Below are positions 14,434 through 22,777 of a DNA stretch of 24,992 nt, in pieces. Both the position numbers and the translations under genes were made by a program. The DNA is from Aphodosoma sp045631465. GTDB taxonomy: Bacteria > Bacteroidota > Bacteroidia > Bacteroidales > Paludibacteraceae. Within the stretch, counting starts at the first letter, position 1; each line of letters begins with the position of its first letter. The notes beneath the pieces were generated by a model. That model was not told where the DNA came from, made no database searches, and saw only the letters and a list, made by a program, of their open reading frames with translations. The stretch covers positions 1-24,992 of the forward strand of contig JAZQUV010000025.1 in NCBI GenBank assembly GCA_045631465.1, given 5' to 3'.

Positions 14434-14622
14434 TTATTTAATTTCTTTATGAACTGTTACACGTCTCAAAATTGGGTTGTATTTTTTCAACTCCAAACGT
14501 TGAGTGGTATTTTTACGGTTTTTCGTTGTGATATAACGAGAAGTACCTGGCATACCACTATCTTTGTGCTCTGTGCACTCCAAGATTACTTGGACTCTTG
14601 CTTCTTTATTCTTTTTTGCCAT
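14434..14622 (-). CDS. rpmG: Ribosomal protein bL33
   Basis: This 62-residue basic protein has the bL33 hallmarks: N-terminal ARVQVILECTEH, the TSRYITTKNRKNT stretch, and the C-terminal KKYNPILRRVTVHKE. Only one Cys is present, so it is the C-minus form that lacks the zinc ribbon. It is part of the 50S subunit near the E site. A strong Shine-Dalgarno AGGAGG (14631-14636) lies 8 nt upstream of the ATG, unusual for this phylum. It sits 19 nt after rpmB and 13 nt before DUF4295, in one transcript. Confidence 0.96.
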   Translation of the reverse strand: MAKKNKEARVQVILECTEHKDSGMPGTSRYITTKNRKNTTQRLELKKYNPILRRVTVHKEIK

Positions 14623-14630
14623 AGTTAATT

Positions 14631-14636
14631 CCTCCT
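14631..14636 (-). promoter_or_regulatory. Strong Shine-Dalgarno of rpmG
   Basis: Minus AGGAGG is centred in the 19-nt rpmB-rpmG spacer, with 8 nt to the ATG. No comparable purine motif precedes rpmB or the DUF4295 gene. Confidence 0.75.
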
Positions 14637-14641
14637 GAAGG

Positions 14642-14902
14642 TTAAGCTAAAATTTTAATATCCTTCCAATTACAATAGCCTTTTTCGACTGCTTTAGTAA
14701 GCGCAGCGTCCAAGCCAAGTTTATTAATAGTACGAAGACCAGCAGCTGAAATATTGAGGCTGATCCAGCAACCTTGTTCTACATAATAGAACTTTTTGTG
14801 GAACAAGTTTACATCAAAAGTACGTTTTGTACGACGTTTTGAGTGAGAAACGTTGTTACCAATCATTGCTTTTTTTCCGGTAATCTGACAAATTTTTGAC
14901 AT
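14642..14902 (-). CDS. rpmB: Ribosomal protein bL28
   Basis: This 86-residue protein starts MSKICQITGKKAMIGNNVSHS and contains KRRTKRTFDVNLFHKKFY and SAAGLRTINKLGLD, all typical of bL28 in Bacteroidota. It lacks paired CxxC motifs, so no zinc site is expected. It is a large-subunit protein near the L1 stalk and E site. It is the first gene of the rpmB-rpmG-DUF4295 unit, with a perfect Bacteroides-type promoter at 14950-14981 that gives a leader of about 40 nt. No Shine-Dalgarno is evident in the A/T-rich leader. Confidence 0.96.
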   Translation of the reverse strand: MSKICQITGKKAMIGNNVSHSKRRTKRTFDVNLFHKKFYYVEQGCWISLNISAAGLRTINKLGLDAALTKAVEKGYCNWKDIKILA

Positions 14903-14949
14903 TTTACTATATATTTTATTGTTTTACATTATTCCTCAAAATGAGAGTG

Positions 14950-14981
14950 CAAAGGTACGACTTTTTTCGCAACCTTGCAAA
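14950..14981 (-). promoter_or_regulatory. Bacteroides-type promoter of rpmB-rpmG-DUF4295
   Basis: Minus TTTG (plus CAAA, 14978-14981), a 20-nt spacer and TACCTTTG (plus CAAAGGTA, 14950-14957) match the -33/-7 consensus without mismatch. This is the best promoter in the window and the one that calibrates the others. Predicted start is near 14943. Confidence 0.8.
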
Positions 14982-15019
14982 TTTTTCACAAACATTTTTC
15001 AAATTATTTTACTCATCGA

Positions 15020-15104
15020 CCTAAACCGCGTTCTTTTAGGACGTTATATGGATTTAACGTACCGATTTTAGTAAAACAACTCACTCTCATCTCAACTTTT
15101 TGAG
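15020..15104. other. Three small hairpins downstream of the Wzc-like gene
   Basis: CCTAAA/TTTAGG (15020-15025, 15035-15040), ACGTTA/TAACGT (15041-15046, 15055-15060) and CTCAA/TTGAG (15091-15095, 15100-15104) are perfect short inverted repeats. None is followed by a U run on minus. They may act together as a weak or factor-dependent terminator between the export cassette and rpmB, or be chance. Confidence 0.35.
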
Positions 15105-15179
15105 GATAAAATATTATTTTTGGATTGTTATAAATTAGAGATTTAGCATCTTTTTTCTCAAACTTACAACAAAACCTGT

Positions 15180-17594
15180 TTATTTTTCTTCGTCGTGATA
15201 GTATTTAGAACTTTGTTTATGATAATAATATGAATTACCATATGAATACTTACCATAACCATATTTACCATAATGACCATATTTACCATACTTACCTACT
15301 TTAGGTACTTTCAAGTCATTAAGGACAACATATACATTATCAATATTATCTTGTTGGATTTGTTCAATAAAATTCTTAAAGAAACCTTTATCCGACTTAA
15401 ATGCACGAGCAATCAAAAGATTTACATCGACATTACGAGCCAACGGATAGGCATCTGCGACAAGACCTAAAGGTGATGTATCAAAAATACGATAATCATA
15501 AATTTGCGCAAGTTCCAAAAGTAGTTTAGACATTGACTCTGAGCCGATCAATTCTGCAGGATTAGGAGGAACTACACCAGCTGGCAAAAAGTGGAAACCT
15601 AATTCTGCATCATCTTTTATAATAACCTCATCCAATGTTGCTTGTCCTATAAGAACATGCACTAGGCCTTTTGCTTCTTTATATCCTAATTTTTCAGACA
15701 ACTTAGGGTTACGGATATCGACATCAACCAATATCACTTTATCCGAAATAAGAGAATAAATACCTGCTAAGTTTGCCACAAAATGAGTTTTACCATCACC
15801 AGACTCTGCAGATGTAACCAAAATAGAAACATTCGTTTTTCGTTGCACAAGAAATTCTATACGCGAACGAATAACACGAAAGCCTTCGGCAAAAAGCGAC
15901 CGTGAATTTTGAACAGATTGTATTTTAGTATTTTGTGAATCAGTATGTCGAATAGTACCTAAAATAGGAAGTTTTGTAATATTCAAAATATCATTTTCAC
16001 CTCGAATTGTCGTATTTAACAATTCTTTTATTACAACAAAGGCTACAGGGATCAACAAACCAATAACAACGAACAAAAGGTAAACTTTTGTCTTATCCGC
16101 CATATTCACAGGGGAGAAATTAACCCTTGCTTTCTGCAATATTTTATTATCTGGCACGTTAGAAGCCTTACGTATCTGTGCTTCAGATTGCTTTTGAAGG
16201 AGGAAAGTATAATAATTATCATTAATCTTATAAGAACGCTCAAAATTTACCATCGCCAATTCCTTTTCTGGTAAACCTTGAAGATCCTTCATTACAGATT
16301 CATACTCTTTTTCAAAAGCCGCACGCTCCATATCATAAACTTTACGCACATTAGCAATCACCTCCAACATAGTCAAACGAACTTCCTCCATTCGTTTAGA
16401 ATAACGTTCATAATTTGGATTTTTCTCGCCCAAATCACTACGTTTTTGCTGTAATTCATTAAATTTACTTACTAAATCAAGCAAAACAGGATCTGATATT
16501 CCGATTGAAGAAGGAGCCACAAGGCTTTCGTTCACTACCCCCTTCTCTAAATAATTAGCCAACTCATCAAAATAAGCCTCTTTAAGAGTCAACTCTGAGC
16601 GTTGAATATCTAATGAAGACAATTTAGACAAAATAGTTGAAGCATAAGAATTAACATCAACCATATTATTTTCGCTTCTATATTTTCGCAATTGATTTTC
16701 TGAAGATTGTAATGAATCAAAAATACAAGCTAATTGTTCATTAATAAAATCAATTGTACGGATAGCTTCCTCATTTTTCTCCTCAAGATTTGCTTGCAAA
16801 AACTCCTCGCACAAAGCATTTATAAAATCACAATCACGTTCTGCGATATTACCAGTAAGAGCAACACTTACTACCGATGACATTTCACCAATATAACTCA
16901 ATTGCAAACGCGAAGCAAATTCTTCTTCTAGAGAATAAATATTTCTGAATCTAAATAAAAACTCAACATTATCGACAGGCAAATACAATTTATCAATTGT
17001 AGCAAACATCAAAAAGTTTTCGAAAGGAACACCATATTGACCTTTGATTTTAAAATCAGGAAACAACTCCTTACTAAACTCATCTTCAAGTACGATTTCA
17101 AAACTTTTTTCATCAATAGGAATAAATCTAAACTCTCTGCCATACAATTGTGCATCAGCATGTTTAAGATCTATTGTAATAGGTTCACGACCATAAAGGC
17201 TATGAGTTTTAAATCGTCCTCTAGTATAAAAATCGACACCAAAAGGCAACTCTTGAAGCGTGCGATTAATCAAATCATAAGAGCCAAGTATAAGAAGCTG
17301 ATTATTAGTATTTACATAATCCGTTCCAGCTCCGAATCCTTGCATAAAATTATATGCACTATAAGAAGAACTTGACTCAATAAGTATCTTACCCTCAGTA
17401 TAATAACGAGGCATCCAACTGCGATTTTTGAGATAAGCCAAACCAAAAGCCACAACTAAGGCTATCACAAACAAATACCAATATCGCAAAAAACGAAATA
17501 CCCACTCTAATACATTAAAATTAGATTCCTCTTCTACTATAGGAGTCTCCTTAGTATAAGCATATTTTGAATTTTTATCCGAATAATGTCCCAT
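15180..17594 (-). CDS. Wzz/BY-kinase polysaccharide co-polymerase (Wzc-like)
   Basis: The 804-residue inner-membrane protein has a Wzz-type chain-length domain between membrane helices at about 38-56 and 504-523, with a long coiled-coil periplasmic part (about 265-470). The cytoplasmic bacterial tyrosine kinase domain has EGFRVIR (570-576, EX2RX2R), Walker A SAESGDGKTH (595-604), Walker A' ILVDVD (621-626) and Walker B IFDTSP (703-708). The last 40 residues contain twelve Tyr in Gly/Lys-rich repeats such as GKYGHYGKYG, the expected autophosphorylation cluster. Such proteins control the length and export of capsule or exopolysaccharide with Wza. The gene starts 9 nt after the second Wza-like gene. 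No Shine-Dalgarno is visible. No glycosyltransferase gene follows; rpmB is next. Confidence 0.92.
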   Translation of the reverse strand: MGHYSDKNSKYAYTKETPIVEEESNFNVLEWVFRFLRYWYLFVIALVVAFGLAYLKNRSWMPRYYTEGKILIESSSSYSAYNFMQGFGAGTDYVNTNNQLLILGSYDLINRTLQELPFGVDFYTRGRFKTHSLYGREPITIDLKHADAQLYGREFRFIPIDEKSFEIVLEDEFSKELFPDFKIKGQYGVPFENFLMFATIDKLYLPVDNVEFLFRFRNIYSLEEEFASRLQLSYIGEMSSVVSVALTGNIAERDCDFINALCEEFLQANLEEKNEEAIRTIDFINEQLACIFDSLQSSENQLRKYRSENNMVDVNSYASTILSKLSSLDIQRSELTLKEAYFDELANYLEKGVVNESLVAPSSIGISDPVLLDLVSKFNELQQKRSDLGEKNPNYERYSKRMEEVRLTMLEVIANVRKVYDMERAAFEKEYESVMKDLQGLPEKELAMVNFERSYKINDNYYTFLLQKQSEAQIRKASNVPDNKILQKARVNFSPVNMADKTKVYLLFVVIGLLIPVAFVVIKELLNTTIRGENDILNITKLPILGTIRHTDSQNTKIQSVQNSRSLFAEGFRVIRSRIEFLVQRKTNVSILVTSAESGDGKTHFVANLAGIYSLISDKVILVDVDIRNPKLSEKLGYKEAKGLVHVLIGQATLDEVIIKDDAELGFHFLPAGVVPPNPAELIGSESMSKLLLELAQIYDYRIFDTSPLGLVADAYPLARNVDVNLLIARAFKSDKGFFKNFIEQIQQDNIDNVYVVLNDLKVPKVGKYGKYGHYGKYGYGKYSYGNSYYYHKQSSKYYHDEEK

Positions 17595-17603
17595 AAAAAA
17601 ATA

Positions 17604-18356
17604 CTAATAACTAAATGCATTCCAAATAGAAACAAGCATACTCAATGAGGTTGATATTACACTTAAAAAACCTGAGTATGAATCAACTGCCCAGAAACGA
17701 CGTTTTGAACAATCAAAATAAATCACATCATTAGGGTAAATATAATAATATTCTGAGTCAATTAAAGACTTTGGTCTTATATCAAACTCTAAAATTTTCA
17801 GACCTTCATCAGTACGGCGCAAGATTTTCACTTTTGCATAATCTGCAGAAAAATTCACGCCACCACTCATTGCCAAGGCTTGATATATAGTCATTCTCTC
17901 CTTATAGATAGGGAAATATCCTCGACCAGCATCACCTATTACACAAAAAGTCCCAATTGCAAGAGAAAGTTTAACTTTAATATCTTCACCAAAGTCTGCC
18001 AACTCTTTTTCCAACTTACATTCTGCTTGTTCTAAAGTCAGCCCAGCCAACTTAACCTTATTTAAATAGGGCATATCAACAGTGCCATCTTCATAAATAC
18101 GATAAGTAAAACCAGAAGTATTCACATTAGCATTAGCCCGTCCAAATTGAAACAATTCCACAACCTCAGGATTCAGTGAAACTACTCTAAACTCAAGTTC
18201 ATCATTTGGATTAAGGTGATATAATTCATACTCTGCTTTATCATACTGAGGCAAATCATTACGCTCTTGAAGCAACCCCACTCGTCTATGAGAATAACAA
18301 GAAGACAATAGTACTATTGCCACCACATATATAATGAATTTATGTATCTGTTTCAT
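17604..18356 (-). CDS. Wza-type polysaccharide export lipoprotein, second copy
   Basis: From the ATG at 18354-18356 this is a 250-residue lipoprotein with signal peptide and lipobox LSSC (Cys20). The polysaccharide-export segment (YHLNPNDELEFRVV, about 46-59) and an SLBB-like region (about 112-200, with GTFCVIGDAGRGYFPI) follow. A hydrophobic C-terminal segment is FLSVISTSLSMLVSIWNAF. It parallels the preceding gene closely, sharing KSxIDSEYYYIxPNDVIY, so the pair looks like a tandem duplication. Wza-like proteins form the outer-membrane export channel for polysaccharide and dock to Wzc. A longer reading frame extends upstream to 18452 inside the previous gene, but it lacks a signal sequence in the right place, so the later start is preferred. 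Confidence 0.88.
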   Translation of the reverse strand: MKQIHKFIIYVVAIVLLSSCYSHRRVGLLQERNDLPQYDKAEYELYHLNPNDELEFRVVSLNPEVVELFQFGRANANVNTSGFTYRIYEDGTVDMPYLNKVKLAGLTLEQAECKLEKELADFGEDIKVKLSLAIGTFCVIGDAGRGYFPIYKERMTIYQALAMSGGVNFSADYAKVKILRRTDEGLKILEFDIRPKSLIDSEYYYIYPNDVIYFDCSKRRFWAVDSYSGFLSVISTSLSMLVSIWNAFSY

Positions 18357-18360
18357 AGCA

Positions 18361-19164
18361 TTATTGTGCTTTTGAGGCTTTAATAATAGTGTCAACAAGA
18401 GAATAAATAAACATTCCAAATGACACGGTTGCAAACGTGATAGAAATAGCATTGGTAAAATGAGTTATGCCCCAATGTCTTGCACTATCAAATGGAATAT
18501 AAATCACATCATTAGGTAAAATATAGTAATATTCTGAATCAATAATTGATTTCGAACGAATATCAAATTTCATCACCTTTGTTCCTTCTGGAGTCTGTCT
18601 TACAATATGAATATCTTTTCTATCTGCATACAACGACAAATCTCCACACATAGCAAGAGCCTCATAAATAGTCAATTGTTCGCGAGGTATATTATAACGA
18701 CCCGTTCCAGATTCGCCAATAACCGAAAAACTACGATTGGCAAGACGAACATCAACAGAAACACCTTGCAACATACTAGATAATTTTTCTTCAAGTAAAA
18801 ATTTCACTTCGCGCATGGTTTTTCCTTCAACAGATATTCTACCAACGTATGGGTAATCAATACAATCATCCTCTCCAACAAGATAAAGATACAAACGTGC
18901 AGTTGAGTTGTCCGATGTCATATAAGACATATTATTCATCGCCACATTTCCATTAAACATGTCCGCCATTTCCAAATCTATGGCATTCACGCGTATGTAA
19001 ATATAATCGCCTCGTTGCAACAAGTAATCATCAAAACCAACCGAATCATTATAAAGTGGCACATTGCTCCCTTCTTGTAAATAATTGATTTTCTTCGACA
19101 TCACACACGAAGAAAGCATCATCACAAGAATACAAAGCATGTATATATAATTCGCTTTTTTCAT
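18361..19164 (-). CDS. Wza-type polysaccharide export lipoprotein, first copy
   Basis: From the ATG at 19162-19164 this is a 267-residue lipoprotein with signal peptide and lipobox LSSC (Cys20). The export domain contains YLLQRGDYIYIRV, followed by an SLBB-like region with RSFSVIGESGTGRYNIPRE. A hydrophobic C-terminal segment (ISITFATVSFGMFIYSLVDTI) is predicted. An in-frame GTG 9 nt upstream would leave almost no leader after the promoter at 19193-19200, so ATG is chosen. The protein is similar along most of its length to the next gene. With the Wzc-like protein the two should form a trans-envelope export system for a capsule or exopolysaccharide. The next gene starts after a 4-nt gap. Confidence 0.88.
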   Translation of the reverse strand: MKKANYIYMLCILVMMLSSCVMSKKINYLQEGSNVPLYNDSVGFDDYLLQRGDYIYIRVNAIDLEMADMFNGNVAMNNMSYMTSDNSTARLYLYLVGEDDCIDYPYVGRISVEGKTMREVKFLLEEKLSSMLQGVSVDVRLANRSFSVIGESGTGRYNIPREQLTIYEALAMCGDLSLYADRKDIHIVRQTPEGTKVMKFDIRSKSIIDSEYYYILPNDVIYIPFDSARHWGITHFTNAISITFATVSFGMFIYSLVDTIIKASKAQ

Positions 19165-19192
19165 AGTTTGCACTATAATCCAATTTATCCTG

Positions 19193-19222
19193 CAAAGTTA
19201 CAAAAAATATTTGACATACAAC
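19193..19222 (-). promoter_or_regulatory. Promoter of the polysaccharide export cassette
   Basis: Minus TAACTTTG (plus CAAAGTTA, 19193-19200) is a perfect -7 box. The best -33 candidate is GTTG (plus CAAC, 19219-19222) at 18 nt, which is off-consensus in spacing and one base. Start would be near 19186, about 22 nt before the chosen ATG. Confidence 0.5.
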
Positions 19223-19234
19223 CACTATTTCTTC

Positions 19235-19280
19235 AAAAAAAAAGGAGGCTGTGTCAAAATGAATTTTTTGGCTCAGCCTC
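19235..19280 (-). terminator. Intrinsic terminator of the GH77 gene
   Basis: GAGGCTG (19245-19251) pairs with CAGCCTC (19274-19280), and CAAAA/TTTTG (19255-19259, 19266-19270) extends the stem inside a small internal loop. On minus nine T follow (plus A run 19235-19243). It lies about 200 nt from the GH77 stop, with the structured element in between, and overlaps that element's left end. Confidence 0.75.
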
Positions 19281-19470
19281 TTCTAGATGTGTAAGAATTC
19301 TTGCAATAAACGAAAGCAAAAGAAGTTTTACTTATTTTGATGAGCGAAGCAAGAATCTAAAGAATGCCTAAAGTGCAAGGCGTTGAAATTTAAGCTGAAA
19401 GGAGTGTACTGAAGTACATGACTGAAGCTTAATATTGAGAACAACGCAGCAATTTGGGTATTATGACACA
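19250..19470. mobile_element. MITE-like element with terminal inverted repeats and a nested stem-loop
   Basis: Ends are TGTGTCAAAAT (19250-19260) and ATTATGACACA (19460-19470), an 11-bp inverted pair with one mismatch. No transposase frame is inside the 221 bp. The interior has nested pairing: GCGTTG/CAACGC (19380-19385, 19442-19447), TTAAGCT/AGCTTAA (19390-19396, 19426-19432) and TGTAC/GTACA (19405-19409, 19414-19418) around a TGAA loop. Non-autonomous elements of this sort are common in Bacteroidales. No clear target-site duplication was found, so mobility is unproven, and it could also be a structured RNA or a composite terminator. Confidence 0.5.
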
Positions 19471-19481
19471 TCGTCACTTTA

Positions 19482-22166
19482 TTATCTTCCTGCTTGTTTA
19501 ATATAATTGCGAAGAGTATTATTAAAATCATTTTCGGTCATCAAATCTTCAAGAGCGATATGCATACGATAACGCCAACTATGGTAAGAATTTGATGGCA
19601 CATTAATACGTTCAGCTTCTGGATTATCGCGACGCAACTCAGGCGAAATACTCATCAAATCTTGCCATTGGAATATCGACCACATTGCTGGCGAATAAAG
19701 ATGTTGCAATAAAATATCGCGGCACACCCACCATTCACAGAAATAAGGAGCATCTCCCCAATGTCCAAGTTCATGATTATAGAATCGCTGACTAACTTCG
19801 CGATCCTCTTCCCACCAACCTCGAATAGTACTCATATCATGGGTAGAAGGTGTCACGACAGAGAGATAAGGAGCATCGGCAGGATGGAAAAACTCAATCT
19901 CATCGGTTTTAGGAGCGCGTTGGATTTCGAGCGAGAGGATTGACAATTCGTTCATCACCGCTGTTACACAATGTGTCATCATACCCAAGTCCTCACCACA
20001 AATCAACATATTTGATGCCGCCTTCAATGCTGGCAATTTACGCATACCAGATTTATACCAGTGTGCATCTTGACGACGATAGAAATATTCAACATAAAGT
20101 TCCTCAAACACACGTTTTTGATGGTCATTGAGTGCTGCAAATGTAGATAATTTTTGCATACCATAGCGTGGATAGTATTGACGACCTTCCGAACCTTCAA
20201 CCTCAAACAACAATACGTTAGATATCAAATCGAACATTCCATATTTCACGCGTTCAGATATTTCGCCACGGCGATGACGTGCTTCTACATCTGTTTGATT
20301 TGCCCATTCTGGACGAATGCGATATGCAAATCCATGCTCAATATAGAGACAATTATCTTTCACCCATTGTGCCTCATCGCCAAAGTTCTCCCAAAGAATA
20401 TGGTCGGTAATATAAGGTTTAGTAAAACGCTCATAATCAAACCAAAGTCCGCGCGACTCAAATTCGTCAACATACAACGGAATCGATGGATTAAGATATC
20501 CCATAATACCCTCTTGGTGTCGCGAAGGGATTTGCCAAATACGGAAGAAACCGAGGATATGGTCGATACGGAAAGTATCGAAATAACGAGCCATTTGTTC
20601 AAAACGTTTCTTCCACCAATCAAAACCTGTACGTTCGATAGCTTCCCAATTGTAAGTTGGAAGTTCCCAGTTTTGACCCTTCACTGCAAACATATCAGGT
20701 GGCGCACCAGCAGCAGTATCCATATTAAATAGTTCTGGTGCCACCCATGTGTCAACCGAATTGCGATTAACTCCAATTGGAATATCGCCTTTCACTACTA
20801 TACCATTAGCATGGGCATACTCAACAGCCTCACGCAATTGCAAATGAAGTTGATATTGACAATACCACCATTTAGCAATATTATCAAACCAAGGGTGTGA
20901 TTGATGAGTGAGTTCATCAGCTTTTTTGTCAGAATAAATAGCAAATTCGTTCCATTGACGATAGTCGCAAGTACCACGTTGGTCGCGGATACAACAATAT
21001 ATAGAATAAGGTTTCAACCAATGTTTGTTGTCTTCGAAGAATTGTTGAAAATCTTTCGACGCCAAAAATTTATCTTTATTGTATTTATATGCTGTCTCAA
21101 TGTAGCGTAGTTTAAAATTCACCACATTCAAGAAATCCATACGTTCTTCGGCATTATAAATTGGTTGCAAGCGGTTATACTCCTCAACGATAGCATCTTT
21201 TTTGTCGACACTCAATTTTGTCAAATCAAGAAACAGAGGATTCAATGCAAAAGCCGAAATCGCAGCATAAGGCAACACATCAGCCTCTGTATGAGTACCA
21301 ATAGTATCATTCAACGGCAACACTTGAATAAGTTTCAAACCAACCTTCGCCGCCCAGTCGACCATAAGTTTAAGGTCGGAAAAGTCTCCACATCCAAACG
21401 ATTTCTTAGAGCGCAACGAGAACACCGGAATACCCACACCTGCTCCATGCCATGTATTAGTGTCAAAACGAGCGAATGTATCATTCACCACCACCATACG
21501 CTTACCACTTGCTGGAGGCACAATACGGTCTTGACCATATTCAAAACGAATAAAACAATTATTTTCGGTATTATATACACCATATTTATAATGTATATCC
21601 GACGTTGCCTTGCTCAAATCAAGATTGATAGTCCACATTGGGTACTCTTTGTTCGACAACAACAATGGTCTATCTACCGACCATGCGCCTAACGCCTCGC
21701 AGTCGCCAACAATACAAAGTGCCTCGTTTTTTGCCAATAGCGGAGCCTTCACTCTGAGCGTATGTGTATAAGATTTATCGCTATTACCAGCGCAAGGAGT
21801 ATAGTTTTCTTTCAACAACACATCGACAAACGGAGCTGTCATAAACGTATTTTCTACTGCCGACACACTATTCCATGCGTCAATCAATAGCACTGTATCA
21901 ACTCCTGTTTTTGTTACCACTTTGCGAGGCTCACCCCACTCTTTTGTCGTTGTACCGTCATTGTGGTTTTTAAGCAAATACTGATATTCCAACTTTTTAG
22001 CCTTTGCTGCTGTAATATCAAGTTCCAACCACCACTCTTCGTCGTGCGAAAAGTTCATAGCCAACGCCTTAGATGCATCGCCATCACCCAATTCTGACAC
22101 ATTACCTACAACATAAAGTTGTTCGCCCCATTGAGTACGATAATTTATTCTAAAAAGTAATTTCAT
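19482..22166 (-). CDS. malQ: 4-alpha-glucanotransferase (GH77) with two N-terminal starch-binding domains
   Basis: This 894-residue enzyme has two CBM20-like starch-binding domains (about 1-105, with YVVGNVSELGD; and about 133-235, with CIVGDCEALGAWS), then the GH77 catalytic domain from about 242. Catalytic residues are visible: nucleophile D535 in FRIDHILGFFR, acid/base E725 in CGEDLG and D777 in STHDMSTIRGWW. The enzyme transfers glucan chains between maltooligosaccharides in glycogen and maltodextrin use. The layout resembles plant DPE2 rather than the shorter E. coli MalQ, and long forms like this occur in Bacteroidota. With no signal peptide it should be cytoplasmic. It is monocistronic with its own promoter (22199-22230). 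Confidence 0.94.
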   Translation of the reverse strand: MKLLFRINYRTQWGEQLYVVGNVSELGDGDASKALAMNFSHDEEWWLELDITAAKAKKLEYQYLLKNHNDGTTTKEWGEPRKVVTKTGVDTVLLIDAWNSVSAVENTFMTAPFVDVLLKENYTPCAGNSDKSYTHTLRVKAPLLAKNEALCIVGDCEALGAWSVDRPLLLSNKEYPMWTINLDLSKATSDIHYKYGVYNTENNCFIRFEYGQDRIVPPASGKRMVVVNDTFARFDTNTWHGAGVGIPVFSLRSKKSFGCGDFSDLKLMVDWAAKVGLKLIQVLPLNDTIGTHTEADVLPYAAISAFALNPLFLDLTKLSVDKKDAIVEEYNRLQPIYNAEERMDFLNVVNFKLRYIETAYKYNKDKFLASKDFQQFFEDNKHWLKPYSIYCCIRDQRGTCDYRQWNEFAIYSDKKADELTHQSHPWFDNIAKWWYCQYQLHLQLREAVEYAHANGIVVKGDIPIGVNRNSVDTWVAPELFNMDTAAGAPPDMFAVKGQNWELPTYNWEAIERTGFDWWKKRFEQMARYFDTFRIDHILGFFRIWQIPSRHQEGIMGYLNPSIPLYVDEFESRGLWFDYERFTKPYITDHILWENFGDEAQWVKDNCLYIEHGFAYRIRPEWANQTDVEARHRRGEISERVKYGMFDLISNVLLFEVEGSEGRQYYPRYGMQKLSTFAALNDHQKRVFEELYVEYFYRRQDAHWYKSGMRKLPALKAASNMLICGEDLGMMTHCVTAVMNELSILSLEIQRAPKTDEIEFFHPADAPYLSVVTPSTHDMSTIRGWWEEDREVSQRFYNHELGHWGDAPYFCEWWVCRDILLQHLYSPAMWSIFQWQDLMSISPELRRDNPEAERINVPSNSYHSWRYRMHIALEDLMTENDFNNTLRNYIKQAGR

Positions 22167-22198
22167 ATAATTAATATTTATAAATTTCTACTAAAGCG

Positions 22199-22230
22199 CA
22201 AATTTACAATTTATTTTACAAACAAGCAAA
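22199..22230 (-). promoter_or_regulatory. Bacteroides-type promoter of the GH77 gene
   Basis: Minus TTTG (plus CAAA, 22227-22230), a 20-nt spacer and TAAATTTG (plus CAAATTTA, 22199-22206) match the consensus exactly. Predicted start is near 22192, about 25 nt before the ATG. Confidence 0.75.
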
Positions 22231-22380
22231 AATATTTCAAAAAAAACACACCAATATCTATTTTTACCTTTCAGCAATCTATCATTTTGTTCTAAAAATA
22301 GGCAATTATTTTGAAAAAAAACAACAGATTATTTATATGTATAGCAGATTGACGAAGAACCTTACCCTCTCCCATACTAC

Positions 22381-22446
22381 AACATACTATAAATATAGGA
22401 TAAATATAGGATAAATATACTATAAATATAGGATAAACATACTATA
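22381..22446. repeat. Six tandem 11-bp repeats of two alternating unit types
   Basis: The units are AACATACTATA, AATATAGGATA, AATATAGGATA, AATATACTATA, AATATAGGATA, AACATACTATA. The period is exactly 11 with no slips over 66 bp, and CTA and GGA alternatives occupy the same position of each unit. The period is close to one helical turn. Confidence 0.9.
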
Positions 22447-22653
22447 ATCATATCTATCCCTAAATCAACAAACAAAATAAATAACCTCTACACATACCTA
22501 CATTACGCACAAAAAAAAACAACACTCCCACAAAAAGTAAACTAACAAAATACCTTTTCCCCTTTTTATCACTTTTACAACCCTCATAACCAATTGATTC
22601 AAAAATCATTACAAACGCTCATTTCACAAAAACGCAACTTGCAGTGCACAACT

Positions 22654-22685
22654 ATTGCAAAACGCTGTTTTTTTTTGTAACTTTG
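22654..22685 (+). promoter_or_regulatory. Promoter of tex
   Basis: TAACTTTG (22678-22685) is a perfect -7 box. ATTG (22654-22657) lies 20 nt upstream as a -33 with one mismatch. A T9 run fills part of the spacer. Predicted start is near 22692, leaving a leader of about 85 nt. Confidence 0.6.
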
Positions 22686-22777
22686 CGGTAATTACTGCGA
22701 AGTCACTTTTACTTCCTACAAAATATTTTATAAACCGTTATTTATATAAATTACCATTTAGATAACTACCAAAAAAT

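Larger units (their letters stand above)
19165..19481. other. 317-bp spacer between the first Wza-like gene and the GH77 gene
   Basis: The spacer contains the promoter of the export cassette (19193-19222), a terminator hairpin (19235-19280) for the GH77 gene and a 221-bp MITE-like element (19250-19470). No credible coding frame is present. Confidence 0.7.
22167..22777. other. 611-bp divergent spacer between the GH77 gene and tex
   Basis: The spacer is very AT-rich and has no credible reading frame. It contains the GH77 promoter (22199-22230), six tandem 11-bp repeats (22381-22446), and the tex promoter (22654-22685) with a leader of about 85 nt. Between 22450 and 22640 I see A-rich runs but no firm structure. 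Confidence 0.7.

Noticed and set aside
18357..18452. N-terminal extension of the second Wza-like protein
   Set aside because: It overlaps the preceding gene; the internal ATG gives a correct lipoprotein signal with Cys at 20.
22639..22660. Inverted TTGCA/TGCAA near the tex promoter
   Set aside because: The arms are only 5 bp and overlap the -33 region; too short to call an operator.
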